Below are positions 45,618 to 53,895 of a stretch of DNA of 64,000 nucleotides, piece after piece. Every line of letters begins with the position of its first letter. The stretch's first letter is position 1. This DNA comes from Candidatus Oleimmundimicrobium americanum (lineage in GTDB: Bacteria > Actinomycetota > Aquicultoria > UBA3085 > Oleimmundimicrobiaceae): contig DFBH01000074.1 of assembly GCA_002366545.1 (NCBI GenBank), positions 8,913 to 72,912 on the forward strand, in the 5' to 3' direction. A program made the translations under genes and the position numbers. Below the pieces are notes generated by a model, which was given only the letters and a program-made list of their open reading frames with translations, searched no databases and had not been told where the DNA came from.

Positions 45618-45933
45618 TTTTACTTACCCCCGATTTAGTTATTGGCCCTTCTCAAATTATCATTCTCCATTTTTCATTTAACTATACCCTTTATCCATTA
45701 CCCTTATTTTGCCATCTGCCATAAGCTGCTTTGCAGCTAATTGTAAAATGCAAATTGCAAATATTAAATTGCAAAATTGTTTTCCTTTTTGGTTTTAAAA
45801 CTTTAAAATCTCCAATTTCCCTGCCTGCCGGCAGTCGGAAGTTATCTGGTTCCTTAGTTTCTTGGCTACGTGGCTACTTGGTTTCTAAGTCGCTATGTCA
45901 CTATGTTGCCAGCTTCTCGTTACCCTATACTCA
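45618..45933. repeat. 316-bp repeat-rich gap between asd and lysC
   Basis: No gene. It holds cattctccatttttca at 45661-45676 (also at 14295-14310), strings such as actataccctttatcc, a short palindrome around cctgccggcag (near 45824), and copy 2 of the dispersed element at 45835-45920. Confidence 0.7.
45835..45920. repeat. Dispersed intergenic element, copy 2
   Basis: Shares runs such as ggctacgtggctac and gtttctaagtcgctatgt with 53385-53485 and the variant at 20851-20972, in the same orientation. It lies downstream of lysC. Confidence 0.75.
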
Positions 45934-47172
45934 TTACCCTCTATTACTGCCCAGGCCAAACTTATCGTGCAATGCTCTCACGGCCACACCAACATCTTTT
46001 TCATCGATAACACACGATATTTTTATCGAAGATGTGCTTATCATCTCAATGTTTATATTGTTTCCAGCCAAAGCTGAGAACATATCGGCAGCAACCCCGG
46101 GGTGGGTTATCATACCCGCCCCAATCAAGGAAATTTTTGCGATATTTTCATCACACAGAGAGCCCCTGGCTCCAAGCTCAACAACTATCTTGTCAACCAC
46201 ATCTTTGGCTTTAATCAAATCATCTTTCGTCACGGTAAAGGATATATCCGTAAAACCCTTTTCGCTAACGTTTTGGATAATCATATCGACATTTGCATTG
46301 GCATCAGATAGAGCTCTAAAAACCCTCGCTGCGATACCCGGTTTATCCGGCACACCTAAAATTGTAATCTTAGCTTCATCGATGTCGTGTGTAACTCCTC
46401 TTATTACAGCTTTTTCCATTACTTTATCAGCCTCCTTAATCAGCGTCCCCGGCTCTTCCGAAAAACTCGATCTAACATGGATGTAAACACCATAATTTTG
46501 ACCAAATTCCACGGATCTTACTTGCAAAACCTTGGCACCGGTCGCTGCCATCTCCAACATTTCATCGAAAGATATCTCGTCAATTTTCTTGGCATCGGAA
46601 ACCATACGAGGATCAGCGGTGTAGACCCCGTCAACATCGGTATAAATTTCACAGACATCCGCCTTTAGTTTTGCGGCAAGAGCAACAGCTGTAGTATCAG
46701 AACCGCCCCTGCCCAAAGTGGTTATATCGTTGTCTATGGTAACCCCCTGGAAGCCAGCGACAATGACTACTTTGTCTTTTTTAATCTCTTCCATAATACG
46801 TTTGGAACGAACGTCTAAAATCTTTGCTTTAGTGTGAACTGCGTCGGTCACGATACCAACCTGTTGGCCGGTAAAGGATATAGCTTCGTATCCCAAAGAA
46901 TAAATGGCCATACCGAGAAGCGCAACCGATACTTGCTCTCCCGTTGCCAAAAGCATATCCAGTTCTCTTTCGGGAGGTGAGGGGGTTATCTCGTGAGCCA
47001 TCTTTAAAAGATTATCAGTGGTATCACCCAAAGCAGAAACGACAACAATCACGGAGTTTCCCTGATTCTTGGTTTTAACTATGCGCTTAGCCACATTTTT
47101 TATCCGTTCGGCGTTGGCAATGGAGCTTCCACCGTACTTTTGAACAATTATACCCAAAAAAACATCCCTCAT
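45934..47172 (-). CDS. lysC: Aspartate kinase
   Basis: 412 residues. Phosphorylates aspartate, the first step to lysine, threonine and methionine. Kinase motifs: IIVQKYGGSSIANAERIK, VVSALGDTTDNL, LLATGEQVSVALLG, TLGRGGSDTTAVALAAKL. Two ACT regulatory domains follow (ITILGVPDKPGIAARVF, ISLIGAGMITHPGVAADMF), so feedback control by lysine and/or threonine is expected. The frame opens at ATG 47172; a TTG at 47157 gives the usual short N-terminus and has a gaggga site upstream, so the first five residues are doubtful. Confidence 0.95.
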   Translation of the reverse strand: MRDVFLGIIVQKYGGSSIANAERIKNVAKRIVKTKNQGNSVIVVVSALGDTTDNLLKMAHEITPSPPERELDMLLATGEQVSVALLGMAIYSLGYEAISFTGQQVGIVTDAVHTKAKILDVRSKRIMEEIKKDKVVIVAGFQGVTIDNDITTLGRGGSDTTAVALAAKLKADVCEIYTDVDGVYTADPRMVSDAKKIDEISFDEMLEMAATGAKVLQVRSVEFGQNYGVYIHVRSSFSEEPGTLIKEADKVMEKAVIRGVTHDIDEAKITILGVPDKPGIAARVFRALSDANANVDMIIQNVSEKGFTDISFTVTKDDLIKAKDVVDKIVVELGARGSLCDENIAKISLIGAGMITHPGVAADMFSALAGNNINIEMISTSSIKISCVIDEKDVGVAVRALHDKFGLGSNRG

Positions 47173-47215
47173 TTAGACTTACCCTATTTTAACAGCCAAA
47201 TATTTAGGGAGCAAG

Positions 47216-49501
47216 CTAACTTTCACCTGACAGACAATCAAAAGAATGGTGGTTTGCAACAAGTTTGAGCCTATCGCTTAGGTTACCGAGACTAACCGAT
47301 AGAAAATTGCTTAAAAGATGCTCGCCGGTCATCTGTTTGATTAGAGAAGTTAAGGCCGAAAGAAATTTCTTATAAACTTTTATCTCTTCATCAAAAGACA
47401 CGTGGTCATCTTCTGCAATTTCAACTCTGCCATTATTAATTTTCAAATTGAGCTCTTCTCTTAATACAAGCTTTTTAATTTCAATGTCTAGATTTCGCAT
47501 CATCTTCTGTCCGCCTATCTTGGCATATTGTTCCAATAAAGAATTAGCAATGTTTAAAAAAGTTTCCCTTACCGCTCGCTTTTCGGCCTCTTTGCCCGCC
47601 AACAAGTCTTTATATAAATCATCATTAGAAAAAATTTTAATTTTGCCTTTCTCAAAAACCGAAAGAAAAGCCTTCGCTACATCCGGGCTAAACTGAGAAC
47701 CCGACCCACTTTTTACCTCCTCCATAGCCTCAACAGCCATTTTGGCTTTATGATAAGGCCTATCTGATACCATTGCTTCAAAGCTATCGGCCACCGTAAG
47801 AATTCGAGCACCCAATGGTATTTCATCACCTGCTAATCCGCCAGGGTAGCCCAAGCCATCATAACGTTCGTGGTGATGACGCACAAGGGATACAATGTCC
47901 CAAGGAAATTCAATCGGAGATAGTATATTAGCTCCGATTAAAGAATGTGTTTGCATAATTATCATCTCATCAAAAGTAAACTTGCCCGGCTTAAGAAGTA
48001 TCTTCTCGCTGATGCCAATTTTCCCGATATCATGTAACGTCGCCGCCACCCGGATTCTTTCCTTTTCAAAATCACTCAATCTCATCTCTTCAGCAACCAC
48101 AACTGCGTAATCTGTAACCCTTTCCGAATGACCTCGAGTGTACATATCCTTAGCATCCACCGCCTCAGCCAGAGCGCTTATAACGCCAAAGAAATTGTTT
48201 TTAATTCCTTGGTAAAACCTTGAATTTTCGAGAGCCATCGCTGCTTCGTTTGCCATTGCTACAAGGAGTTCAAGGTCATCTTGGTCAAAAGTTTCACTGC
48301 CAATTTTGTTTGTCACATTAAGCACGCCGATTATCTTGCCCTTTACTTTTAAGGGGGCAACAATTGCATCTTTTACCTCTTCCTTTGCATAAATTGGTTT
48401 AAAACGAGGATCATTTATCCCATCGATAAGAAGAAGTGGCTCACCTCTTTTGGCCACCCAACCGGCGATTCCATCTCCCAATTTAAGCTTCGTACTTTTT
48501 ATAACCTCCTCGCTTAAATCATGTGCCGCTTTGACAACCAACTCGCCCTTTTTCTCATCAAGCATCATCAAGGAGGCCCTCTCGGCTCCCATAATGCTAG
48601 TAGCCGCATCCAAAATTGTTTTCGAAAGTTTCCTTTCGTTAAGGGAAGAGCCAAGCGCTCTTCCCACACTTGTAACGCAGGCTTTTGCTTGACGCTGGGA
48701 AGCGTCAAGCTGACTTATTAATGAAGAAAGTTTCTCGGTCATCATATTGCACGTTTCAAACAACTCGCCGAACTCATCCTTGGATAAAATTTTTGCCCTC
48801 TTTTTGAAGTCGCCTTTTGCCACCTGTTGAGCGGTACCCCTTAGAATATCAATTGGACGATATACAAACTTTGATAAAGCTACCCAGTACAAAAGAAAAC
48901 TCACTAAAGTAGCTACAAATGCCAGCAATAAATTTCGCAAATAAACTGCATCTATGGCTTTAGCTAACTCGCTGAGGTTAGAATATATGTGAATAGCTCC
49001 CAGCAATTTTCCTTCGCCAAAAAGTGGCATCACAATCTCTTGAGCCCTGGGCCTTCTGTCGAAAAAACTAAAGGACTCAACTATTTCGCCTTCTTCTTCC
49101 CCTTTAGTTCTAAAAGCCCAAACATGTTCGATAACTTTTCTATCTTTTATAGCGTAAACTAAGCATTCATCTTCATCTTGCTTACCTGTCTCTTCGGAAT
49201 CAAGAGAGGTAAGTATTTTCCCATCCCGGCCGACCACCCGAAAAAAAACAAAATCTTGATTAAAAGAATCAATGAAATTAATTAAGTGTCTCTTCTCGGA
49301 AGAGGAAAGCTCCTCATCTTTGAGAAAATCCTCAGTATGATGCTTAATAGAATTTGCGATAATAAGATTTTTCTCTTTTACATCTTTCAGCCAGCTATTT
49401 TTTTGCCATTGTATTGAAAAATAAGTTAGGGTAGCAGTAAGCATAAAAATTAATCCCGCCATCACCAAACCGAGCTTCCAGCGCAGCTTTAATTTAAGCA
49501 T
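47216..49501 (-). CDS. Membrane sensor with HAMP, GAF and HD-GYP cyclic-di-GMP phosphodiesterase domains
   Basis: 761 residues. Membrane segment (about 10-30), extracytoplasmic sensor region to about residue 185, second membrane segment (LLLAFVATLVSFLLYWVAL), HAMP (about 205-260), GAF (about 285-420), then HD-GYP: ATLHDIGKIGI, HSLIGANIL, RHHHERYDGLGYPGGLAGDE and LTVADSFEAMVSDRPY. All HD-GYP metal ligands and the GYP motif are present, so it should hydrolyse cyclic-di-GMP. The last about 130 residues (from AVRETFLNIANSLLEQY) form an extra helical domain I do not recognise. It is 43 bp from lysC. Confidence 0.92.
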   Translation of the reverse strand: MLKLKLRWKLGLVMAGLIFMLTATLTYFSIQWQKNSWLKDVKEKNLIIANSIKHHTEDFLKDEELSSSEKRHLINFIDSFNQDFVFFRVVGRDGKILTSLDSEETGKQDEDECLVYAIKDRKVIEHVWAFRTKGEEEGEIVESFSFFDRRPRAQEIVMPLFGEGKLLGAIHIYSNLSELAKAIDAVYLRNLLLAFVATLVSFLLYWVALSKFVYRPIDILRGTAQQVAKGDFKKRAKILSKDEFGELFETCNMMTEKLSSLISQLDASQRQAKACVTSVGRALGSSLNERKLSKTILDAATSIMGAERASLMMLDEKKGELVVKAAHDLSEEVIKSTKLKLGDGIAGWVAKRGEPLLLIDGINDPRFKPIYAKEEVKDAIVAPLKVKGKIIGVLNVTNKIGSETFDQDDLELLVAMANEAAMALENSRFYQGIKNNFFGVISALAEAVDAKDMYTRGHSERVTDYAVVVAEEMRLSDFEKERIRVAATLHDIGKIGISEKILLKPGKFTFDEMIIMQTHSLIGANILSPIEFPWDIVSLVRHHHERYDGLGYPGGLAGDEIPLGARILTVADSFEAMVSDRPYHKAKMAVEAMEEVKSGSGSQFSPDVAKAFLSVFEKGKIKIFSNDDLYKDLLAGKEAEKRAVRETFLNIANSLLEQYAKIGGQKMMRNLDIEIKKLVLREELNLKINNGRVEIAEDDHVSFDEEIKVYKKFLSALTSLIKQMTGEHLLSNFLSVSLGNLSDRLKLVANHHSFDCLSGES

Positions 49502-49590
49502 ATTTACCTCTAATGTATTTACACCATAGTTTATTTATCGGCAATTTCTCAAAAAAAATAAGCTGTGCAGGGGATTTCTTTTTTATAAAA

Positions 49591-49622
49591 CAAAACCCCC
49601 GACATTTAGTACGGGGGTTTTG
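49591..49622 (-). terminator. Rho-independent terminator of the por operon
   Basis: CAAAACCCCC pairs perfectly with GGGGGTTTTG (10 bp) around a 12-nt loop; on the minus strand it is followed by TTTTAT. It begins 30 bp after the porB stop. Confidence 0.9.
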
Positions 49623-49652
49623 TTAATGTTTTTATTAATTTATACGTGTAAC

Positions 49653-50573
49653 TTATACTTCCCCGCAAAGCTTAAGAAGCCGTTCCCAATCTTTGTCCAC
49701 TTTTTCCTGAAGTTCCTCAAGAAGATGCTCGTTTTCAGGTTTAAAGAGATGTTTAAATCTCCCTTGAGTCTTAAACCATTCAACCAAGGGCTTTTTCTCT
49801 TTAGGTTTATAGGTTAGCTTCCACTCACCATTTTCAACCTCGTATAGAGGCCAAAAACAAGTCTCCACGGCAAGCTTTGCAATTCGAAGAGTTTGGTCGG
49901 AAGGATGACGCCATCCGCGCGGGCAAGGGGCAATCACATTTAAAAATGCCGGACCATCAGCTTCAAAAGCCTTTGTTGATTTCCTTACTAAATCCTTCCA
50001 AAAAGCGGGAGATGCCTGAGCTACATAAGGAATATCGTGCGCAGCAATACAAGCGGTCAAATTTTTGCGATTTTGCTTCTTGCCCGGTTGAACCTTTCCT
50101 ACCTCAGAAGTAGTGGTCCATGCCCCCCTTGGGGTTGCACTTGAACGTTGAATACCCGTGTTCATGTAAGCACCGTTGTCATAGCATACATAAACTATAT
50201 TGTGACCGCGCTCTATCACCCCCGAAAGGGATTGAAAACCGATATCGTAAGTCCCTCCGTCGCCGCCAAAGGCGATAAACTTTATCTCTTTATCCAGTTT
50301 TCCCCGACGTTTTAGCGACCGATAAGCGGCCTCTACGCCACCAATTGTCGCACCTGCATTTTCAAAAGCAGAGTGAATATATGGTGCATCCCATGCAGTT
50401 GAAGGATATATTGTGGTTGACACTTCAAGACACCCGGTGGCGCAAGCAACGACTACCGGTTCATCTGTTCCCATAAGAATTTGCCTTGCCACAATTGGCG
50501 CCCCACAACCCGCACAGAGCCTATGCCCGCAAGTGAGTTTTTCTTTCTTTGCCGCCAAGTCTTTTATCTTCAT
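49653..50573 (-). CDS. porB: Pyruvate:ferredoxin oxidoreductase, beta subunit
   Basis: 306 residues, the thiamine-diphosphate-binding subunit. Cluster/TPP signatures: GHRLCAGCGAPIVARQ, VVACATGCLEVSTTI, AFGGDGGTYDIGFQSLSGV (the Mg-TPP GDGxxx..N-type motif), VCYDNGAYMNTGIQRS, and IAPCPRGWRHP. It interconverts pyruvate and acetyl-CoA plus CO2, and in an acetogen probably works in the pyruvate-forming direction for biosynthesis. ATGA overlap with porA; a strong terminator follows. Confidence 0.96.
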   Translation of the reverse strand: MKIKDLAAKKEKLTCGHRLCAGCGAPIVARQILMGTDEPVVVACATGCLEVSTTIYPSTAWDAPYIHSAFENAGATIGGVEAAYRSLKRRGKLDKEIKFIAFGGDGGTYDIGFQSLSGVIERGHNIVYVCYDNGAYMNTGIQRSSATPRGAWTTTSEVGKVQPGKKQNRKNLTACIAAHDIPYVAQASPAFWKDLVRKSTKAFEADGPAFLNVIAPCPRGWRHPSDQTLRIAKLAVETCFWPLYEVENGEWKLTYKPKEKKPLVEWFKTQGRFKHLFKPENEHLLEELQEKVDKDWERLLKLCGEV

Positions 50574-51772
50574 GTTAATACCTCCACTTCTTTAAGCCCA
50601 AGGTAATCAAAAGTCTTCTTAACTTTTCCGGTCTTTGCAACATCCATTAATACATCAAATGCTCTCTTTGCATCCTGTAACGTATACTCCCTACCTCCAA
50701 GACCGTATATAAAATTAATCACCTTTGGTCTAACCTCTAAATCAAAAAGAGTGGCTTTAACTTCACTAAAGAGTGGCCCGACTGACCCAAAAGATAGTGC
50801 TCTATCCAGAACAGCCACCGCTTTTAAGTGTTTTAGAGCGTTGACAAGCTCTTCTGCCGGGAAAGGTCTGAAAACTCTGAGCTTAAGTAATCCCACCGGA
50901 ACCCCTTTGGCTCGAAGCTCGTCTACCACGTGTCTCGTGGTGCCAGCCGAGGAATTCAACGTAACGATGGCAACCTCCGCATCATCTAACATATACTCCT
51001 CGAAGAATCCATATTTTCTGCCGGAAATTTTGGCAAATTCATCGGCCACCTCTAAAATAACGCTCTTTGCTCTTTCCATTGCATCGGCCTGATTTTTTTT
51101 GTGCTCCATAAAAAAACCTCCGAGACCGTCAAACGGCCCGTAGGTTACAGGGTTATCAATATCTAAGAGAGGCATAAATGGTTCGCGCTCTCCAACAAAA
51201 TTCTTAACCTTCTCATCTTCGATAAACTCGGCCTTCTGAATCCCGTGGCTTATAATAAAGCCATCCATATTTACCATCACAGGAAGCAAAACCTTCCTGT
51301 TTTCAGCGATACGTATCGCTTGGATAGTATTATCATACGCCTCTTGAGCATCCTCGGAATAAAGCTGTATCCAGCTCGTGTCTCTTGCTCCCATGCTATC
51401 GCTGTGGTCACAGTGAATGTTAATTGGAGCACTCAAAGCCCTGTTGACGTTAAACATCGCAATTGGAAGCCTCATCCCGGATGCAATATAGAGCATCTCA
51501 TGCATCAAGGCTAACCCCTGAGAAGAAGTCGCCGTCATGACGCGAGCCCCCGCAGCAGAAGCGCCTATACAGTTGCTCATGGATGAATGTTCGCTTTCCA
51601 CGGTCACACACTCCGTATCAACCAAACCATTGGCGGCAAACTTTGAAAAACCCTCAACGATGGCAGTTTGGGGAGTTATGGGATAAATACTAAGGATATC
51701 TGGATTTATTTGCCTCATCGCTTCAGCTACAGCTCCATTGCCCGTCGTGGCCACAATTCTTTTTTTGCTCAT
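50570..51772 (-). CDS. porA: Pyruvate:ferredoxin oxidoreductase, alpha subunit
   Basis: About 400 residues, the usual PorA length. VATTGNGAVAEAMRQINPDI, SIYPITPQTAIVEGFSKFA (the conserved YPITPxT), VTVESEHSSMSNCIGASAAG and ATSSQGLALMHEMLYIASG are visible. ATG at 51772 follows aggtga; a GTG three codons earlier is poorer. It supplies the pyruvate-binding half of the active site. Gene order is G-D-A-B on one transcript. Confidence 0.96.
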   Translation of the reverse strand: MSKKRIVATTGNGAVAEAMRQINPDILSIYPITPQTAIVEGFSKFAANGLVDTECVTVESEHSSMSNCIGASAAGARVMTATSSQGLALMHEMLYIASGMRLPIAMFNVNRALSAPINIHCDHSDSMGARDTSWIQLYSEDAQEAYDNTIQAIRIAENRKVLLPVMVNMDGFIISHGIQKAEFIEDEKVKNFVGEREPFMPLLDIDNPVTYGPFDGLGGFFMEHKKNQADAMERAKSVILEVADEFAKISGRKYGFFEEYMLDDAEVAIVTLNSSAGTTRHVVDELRAKGVPVGLLKLRVFRPFPAEELVNALKHLKAVAVLDRALSFGSVGPLFSEVKATLFDLEVRPKVINFIYGLGGREYTLQDAKRAFDVLMDVAKTGKVKKTFDYLGLKEVEVLT

Positions 51773-51781
51773 AATCTTCAC

Positions 51782-52057
51782 CTACCCTTCCACCATTTTA
51801 ATCACGTCGAAAGGGCACTCCGTGGCGCAAATTCCGCACCCTTTGCAATAATCCATATCAATCCCTCTCACCTTACCGTCTTTTACTAAAATCGCGCCTT
51901 CAGGACAAGATATCCAACAAATTAAACACTGCTTGCATTTTTCTTCATTCCACTTAGGAGCTTTCGAGCGCCAGCCACCTGTTTTATACTCCCTCGCTGT
52001 ACCGCTTTTAGGAATAATTGCACCTGGCATAAGTTTGTTTGCCTGCCAATCTTTCAT
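51782..52057 (-). CDS. porD: Pyruvate:ferredoxin oxidoreductase, delta (2[4Fe-4S]) subunit
   Basis: 91 residues with two ferredoxin motifs, CKQCLICWISCPEGAI and CKGCGICATECPFDVI. It carries electrons from the PorAB active site to soluble ferredoxin. The N-terminal WRSKAPKWNEEKC is typical of PorD. It overlaps porG by four bases. Confidence 0.96.
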   Translation of the reverse strand: MKDWQANKLMPGAIIPKSGTAREYKTGGWRSKAPKWNEEKCKQCLICWISCPEGAILVKDGKVRGIDMDYCKGCGICATECPFDVIKMVEG

Positions 52058-52626
52058 TCGCCCCTCACCCTCTCATAGGCTCGCCTAATCGCTTCTATAT
52101 TCCCTTCGAGAATCTTTTGATTAAACTTTTTGCCAAAAGTCTTAGCAAAATGACTGGTCACATCCTCAAGAGGAGCCATACCTGTAATTTTTATAAGCGC
52201 ACCGATCATTGGAGTATTGGGGATTGGTCTGCCCAATGTATCTATTGCAATTGAAGTTGCATTGATGGCGTAGACCTTTCCTTTTTTTATGCCCAGTCTT
52301 TTTCTTACATCTGTAGGATCATCATCAGTATTTACCAAAATTACGCCATCATCCGATAGCCCTTTAGCAACCTTAACAACATCCAACAAGGTTTCATCTA
52401 AAACCACAACTATATCGGGATTTTTGACTCCACAGTAAATACTGATTGGAGCGGATGATATTCTTGTAAAGGCCTTAATGGGGGCTCCCATTCTTTCTGG
52501 GCCATATTCTGGAAAAGCCTGGATGTCTTTCCCGCTGGCAAGTGCCACTTCTGCCAAAAACTTAGCGGCCGTAACCGCACCTTGGCCTCCACGCGCATGC
52601 CACCGAATTTCGGTACATTTCTCCAC
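52054..52626 (-). CDS. porG: Pyruvate:ferredoxin oxidoreductase, gamma subunit
   Basis: About 190 residues. Signatures: IRWHARGGQGAVTAAKFLAE near the start and PEYGPERMGAPIKAFTRIS. A GTG at 52626, 7 bases after agaaagggg, gives the family start (VEKCTEIRWHARGGQG). The frame runs on to 52704, but that segment lies over the recR terminator and reads as low-complexity sequence. First gene of the por operon, so its promoter is within 52627-52688. Confidence 0.94.
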   Translation of the reverse strand: MEKCTEIRWHARGGQGAVTAAKFLAEVALASGKDIQAFPEYGPERMGAPIKAFTRISSAPISIYCGVKNPDIVVVLDETLLDVVKVAKGLSDDGVILVNTDDDPTDVRKRLGIKKGKVYAINATSIAIDTLGRPIPNTPMIGALIKITGMAPLEDVTSHFAKTFGKKFNQKILEGNIEAIRRAYERVRGE

Positions 52627-52688
52627 TTCTGCACCCCTTTCTCTCTTTTTAAGACAACAAAAAAAATATACTCCAAACAAAAGAAAAA

Positions 52689-52734
52689 AACCGTTGATTT
52701 TCAATAAGTGGTCAGTTTACGGCAATCAACGGTT
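52689..52734 (-). terminator. Terminator after recR
   Basis: On the minus strand AACCGTTGATT pairs with AATCAACGGTT (11 bp, about 24-nt loop) and is followed by a run of T. It begins 21 bp after recR and separates it from the por operon. Confidence 0.8.
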
Positions 52735-52754
52735 AATTTTTCAACCCGTTTGGT

Positions 52755-53351
52755 TTACATTTCCCTTCTTCCTTCTAACGCCTTGCCGAGAGTAACCTCA
52801 TCCGCATATTCTAAATCTCCCCCAACCGGCAAGCCACTCGCTATTCTGGTAACCATAATTCCAAGCGGCTTAACCAGTCTAGCAATATACATCGCTGTAG
52901 CTTCGCCTTCAATGTTGGGATTTGTCGCAAGGATTATTTCTCTAACCTTATCATCTTTAAGACGATCTAAAAGTTCCTTTATTCTCAAATCGCCGGGGCC
53001 AATCCCATCAATAGGGGAAACAACACCTTCCAGAACGTGATAGCGTCCCCTATAGTTACCCGCCCTCTCCAGAGCAATAATGTCACGCGGTTCCCCAACC
53101 ACACAGAGCAACGAATCATCTCTGTTGGTGTCGCGGCACAATTCACACACATCCCCTTCGGTAATATTGAAACAAATCTTGCAAAACTTTATCTTGTTTT
53201 TAACATCAACAATAGCATCAGATAATTTTTTGGCCTCCTCCGGAGAAACTTTTAAAAGATGAAAAGCCAATCTTTGAGCAGATTTAGGACCAATGCTCGG
53301 AAGTTTTGTTAGCTCCTCAATTAAAACCGCAACAGGTGCTGCGTAATACAC
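52755..53351 (-). CDS. recR: Recombination mediator RecR
   Basis: About 198 residues. It acts with RecO (and RecF) to load RecA on gapped DNA. Helix-hairpin-helix region ([20 protein letters not shown]), zinc site ([16 protein letters not shown]), and Toprim domain ([36 protein letters not shown]). GTG at 53351 has aaaggag 7 bases ahead and gives the usual [14 protein letters not shown] start. It is third in the conserved order dnaX-ybaB-recR, but 183 bp of repeat sequence separate it from ybaB. Confidence 0.95.
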   Translation of the reverse strand: MYYAAPVAVLIEELTKLPSIGPKSAQRLAFHLLKVSPEEAKKLSDAIVDVKNKIKFCKICFNITEGDVCELCRDTNRDDSLLCVVGEPRDIIALERAGNYRGRYHVLEGVVSPIDGIGPGDLRIKELLDRLKDDKVREIILATNPNIEGEATAMYIARLVKPLGIMVTRIASGLPVGGDLEYADEVTLGKALEGRREM

Positions 53352-53384
53352 AAAATCACTCCTTTGGCTGTTGGCCATTAGTCA

Positions 53385-53485
53385 TTTAGTCGGTAGTCTC
53401 TTAGTGGGGAGTTATCTGGTTCTTTAGTTTCTTGGCTACGTGGCTACGTGGTTTCTAAGTCGCTATGTTGCTATGTCGCCAGCTC
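53385..53485. repeat. Dispersed intergenic element, copy 3
   Basis: Inserted between ybaB and recR. It contains agtcggtagtctcttagt, ggctacgtggctacgtgg and gtttctaagtcgctatgt, shared with copies at 20851-20972 and 45835-45920. The gap is otherwise empty. Confidence 0.75.
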
Positions 53486-53534
53486 TCTTCCCCTTTTACC
53501 CATCACCCTTATTTGCTATTCGCTGTCCGCAATA

Positions 53535-53843
53535 CTACATCAGGCCGGGTATCCCCATGCCACCAGTAACACTATTAAGTCTTTGTGCAGCCAAATCCCT
53601 GCTCTGCTGAAGAGCCTCATTGGCAGCGGCAAGGACTAAATCTTGAAGCATGCCTACATCATCGGAGTCCACAACCTCGGAGTCGATCTTTACCTCAAGC
53701 AATTCTTGCTTTCCGTTCGCAACAACTTTAACAGCGCCACCTCCTGCACTTGCTTCAATCCGTTCACCGGCCAACTCTTCTTGAATTTTAGCCATTTCTT
53801 GCTGCATCTTTTTAGCCTGCTTCATCAACTTACCAACATCCAT
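53535..53843 (-). CDS. ybaB: YbaB/EbfC nucleoid-associated protein
   Basis: 102 residues. It has the long N-terminal helix typical of the family (VGKLMKQAKKMQQEMAKIQE) and the core motif GGGAVKVVANGKQELLEVKI. Binds DNA as a dimer and is usually encoded between dnaX and recR, as here. The C-terminus is Gly/Met-rich (GGMGIPGLM), as is common in the family. Confidence 0.95.
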   Translation of the reverse strand: MDVGKLMKQAKKMQQEMAKIQEELAGERIEASAGGGAVKVVANGKQELLEVKIDSEVVDSDDVGMLQDLVLAAANEALQQSRDLAAQRLNSVTGGMGIPGLM

Positions 53844-53895
53844 AAATACATCTCTCCTTCGTTAAATTGGGATATTCTAAAAAATTGCTAACTTC

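Noticed and set aside
47173..47215. Lysine riboswitch upstream of lysC
   Set aside because: Only 43 bp separate lysC from the upstream gene, too short for the element.
52627..52704. Longer porG with 26 extra N-terminal residues
   Set aside because: That stretch lies beside the recR terminator, reads as low-complexity hydrophobic sequence, and lacks a ribosome site; the GTG at 52626 has one.
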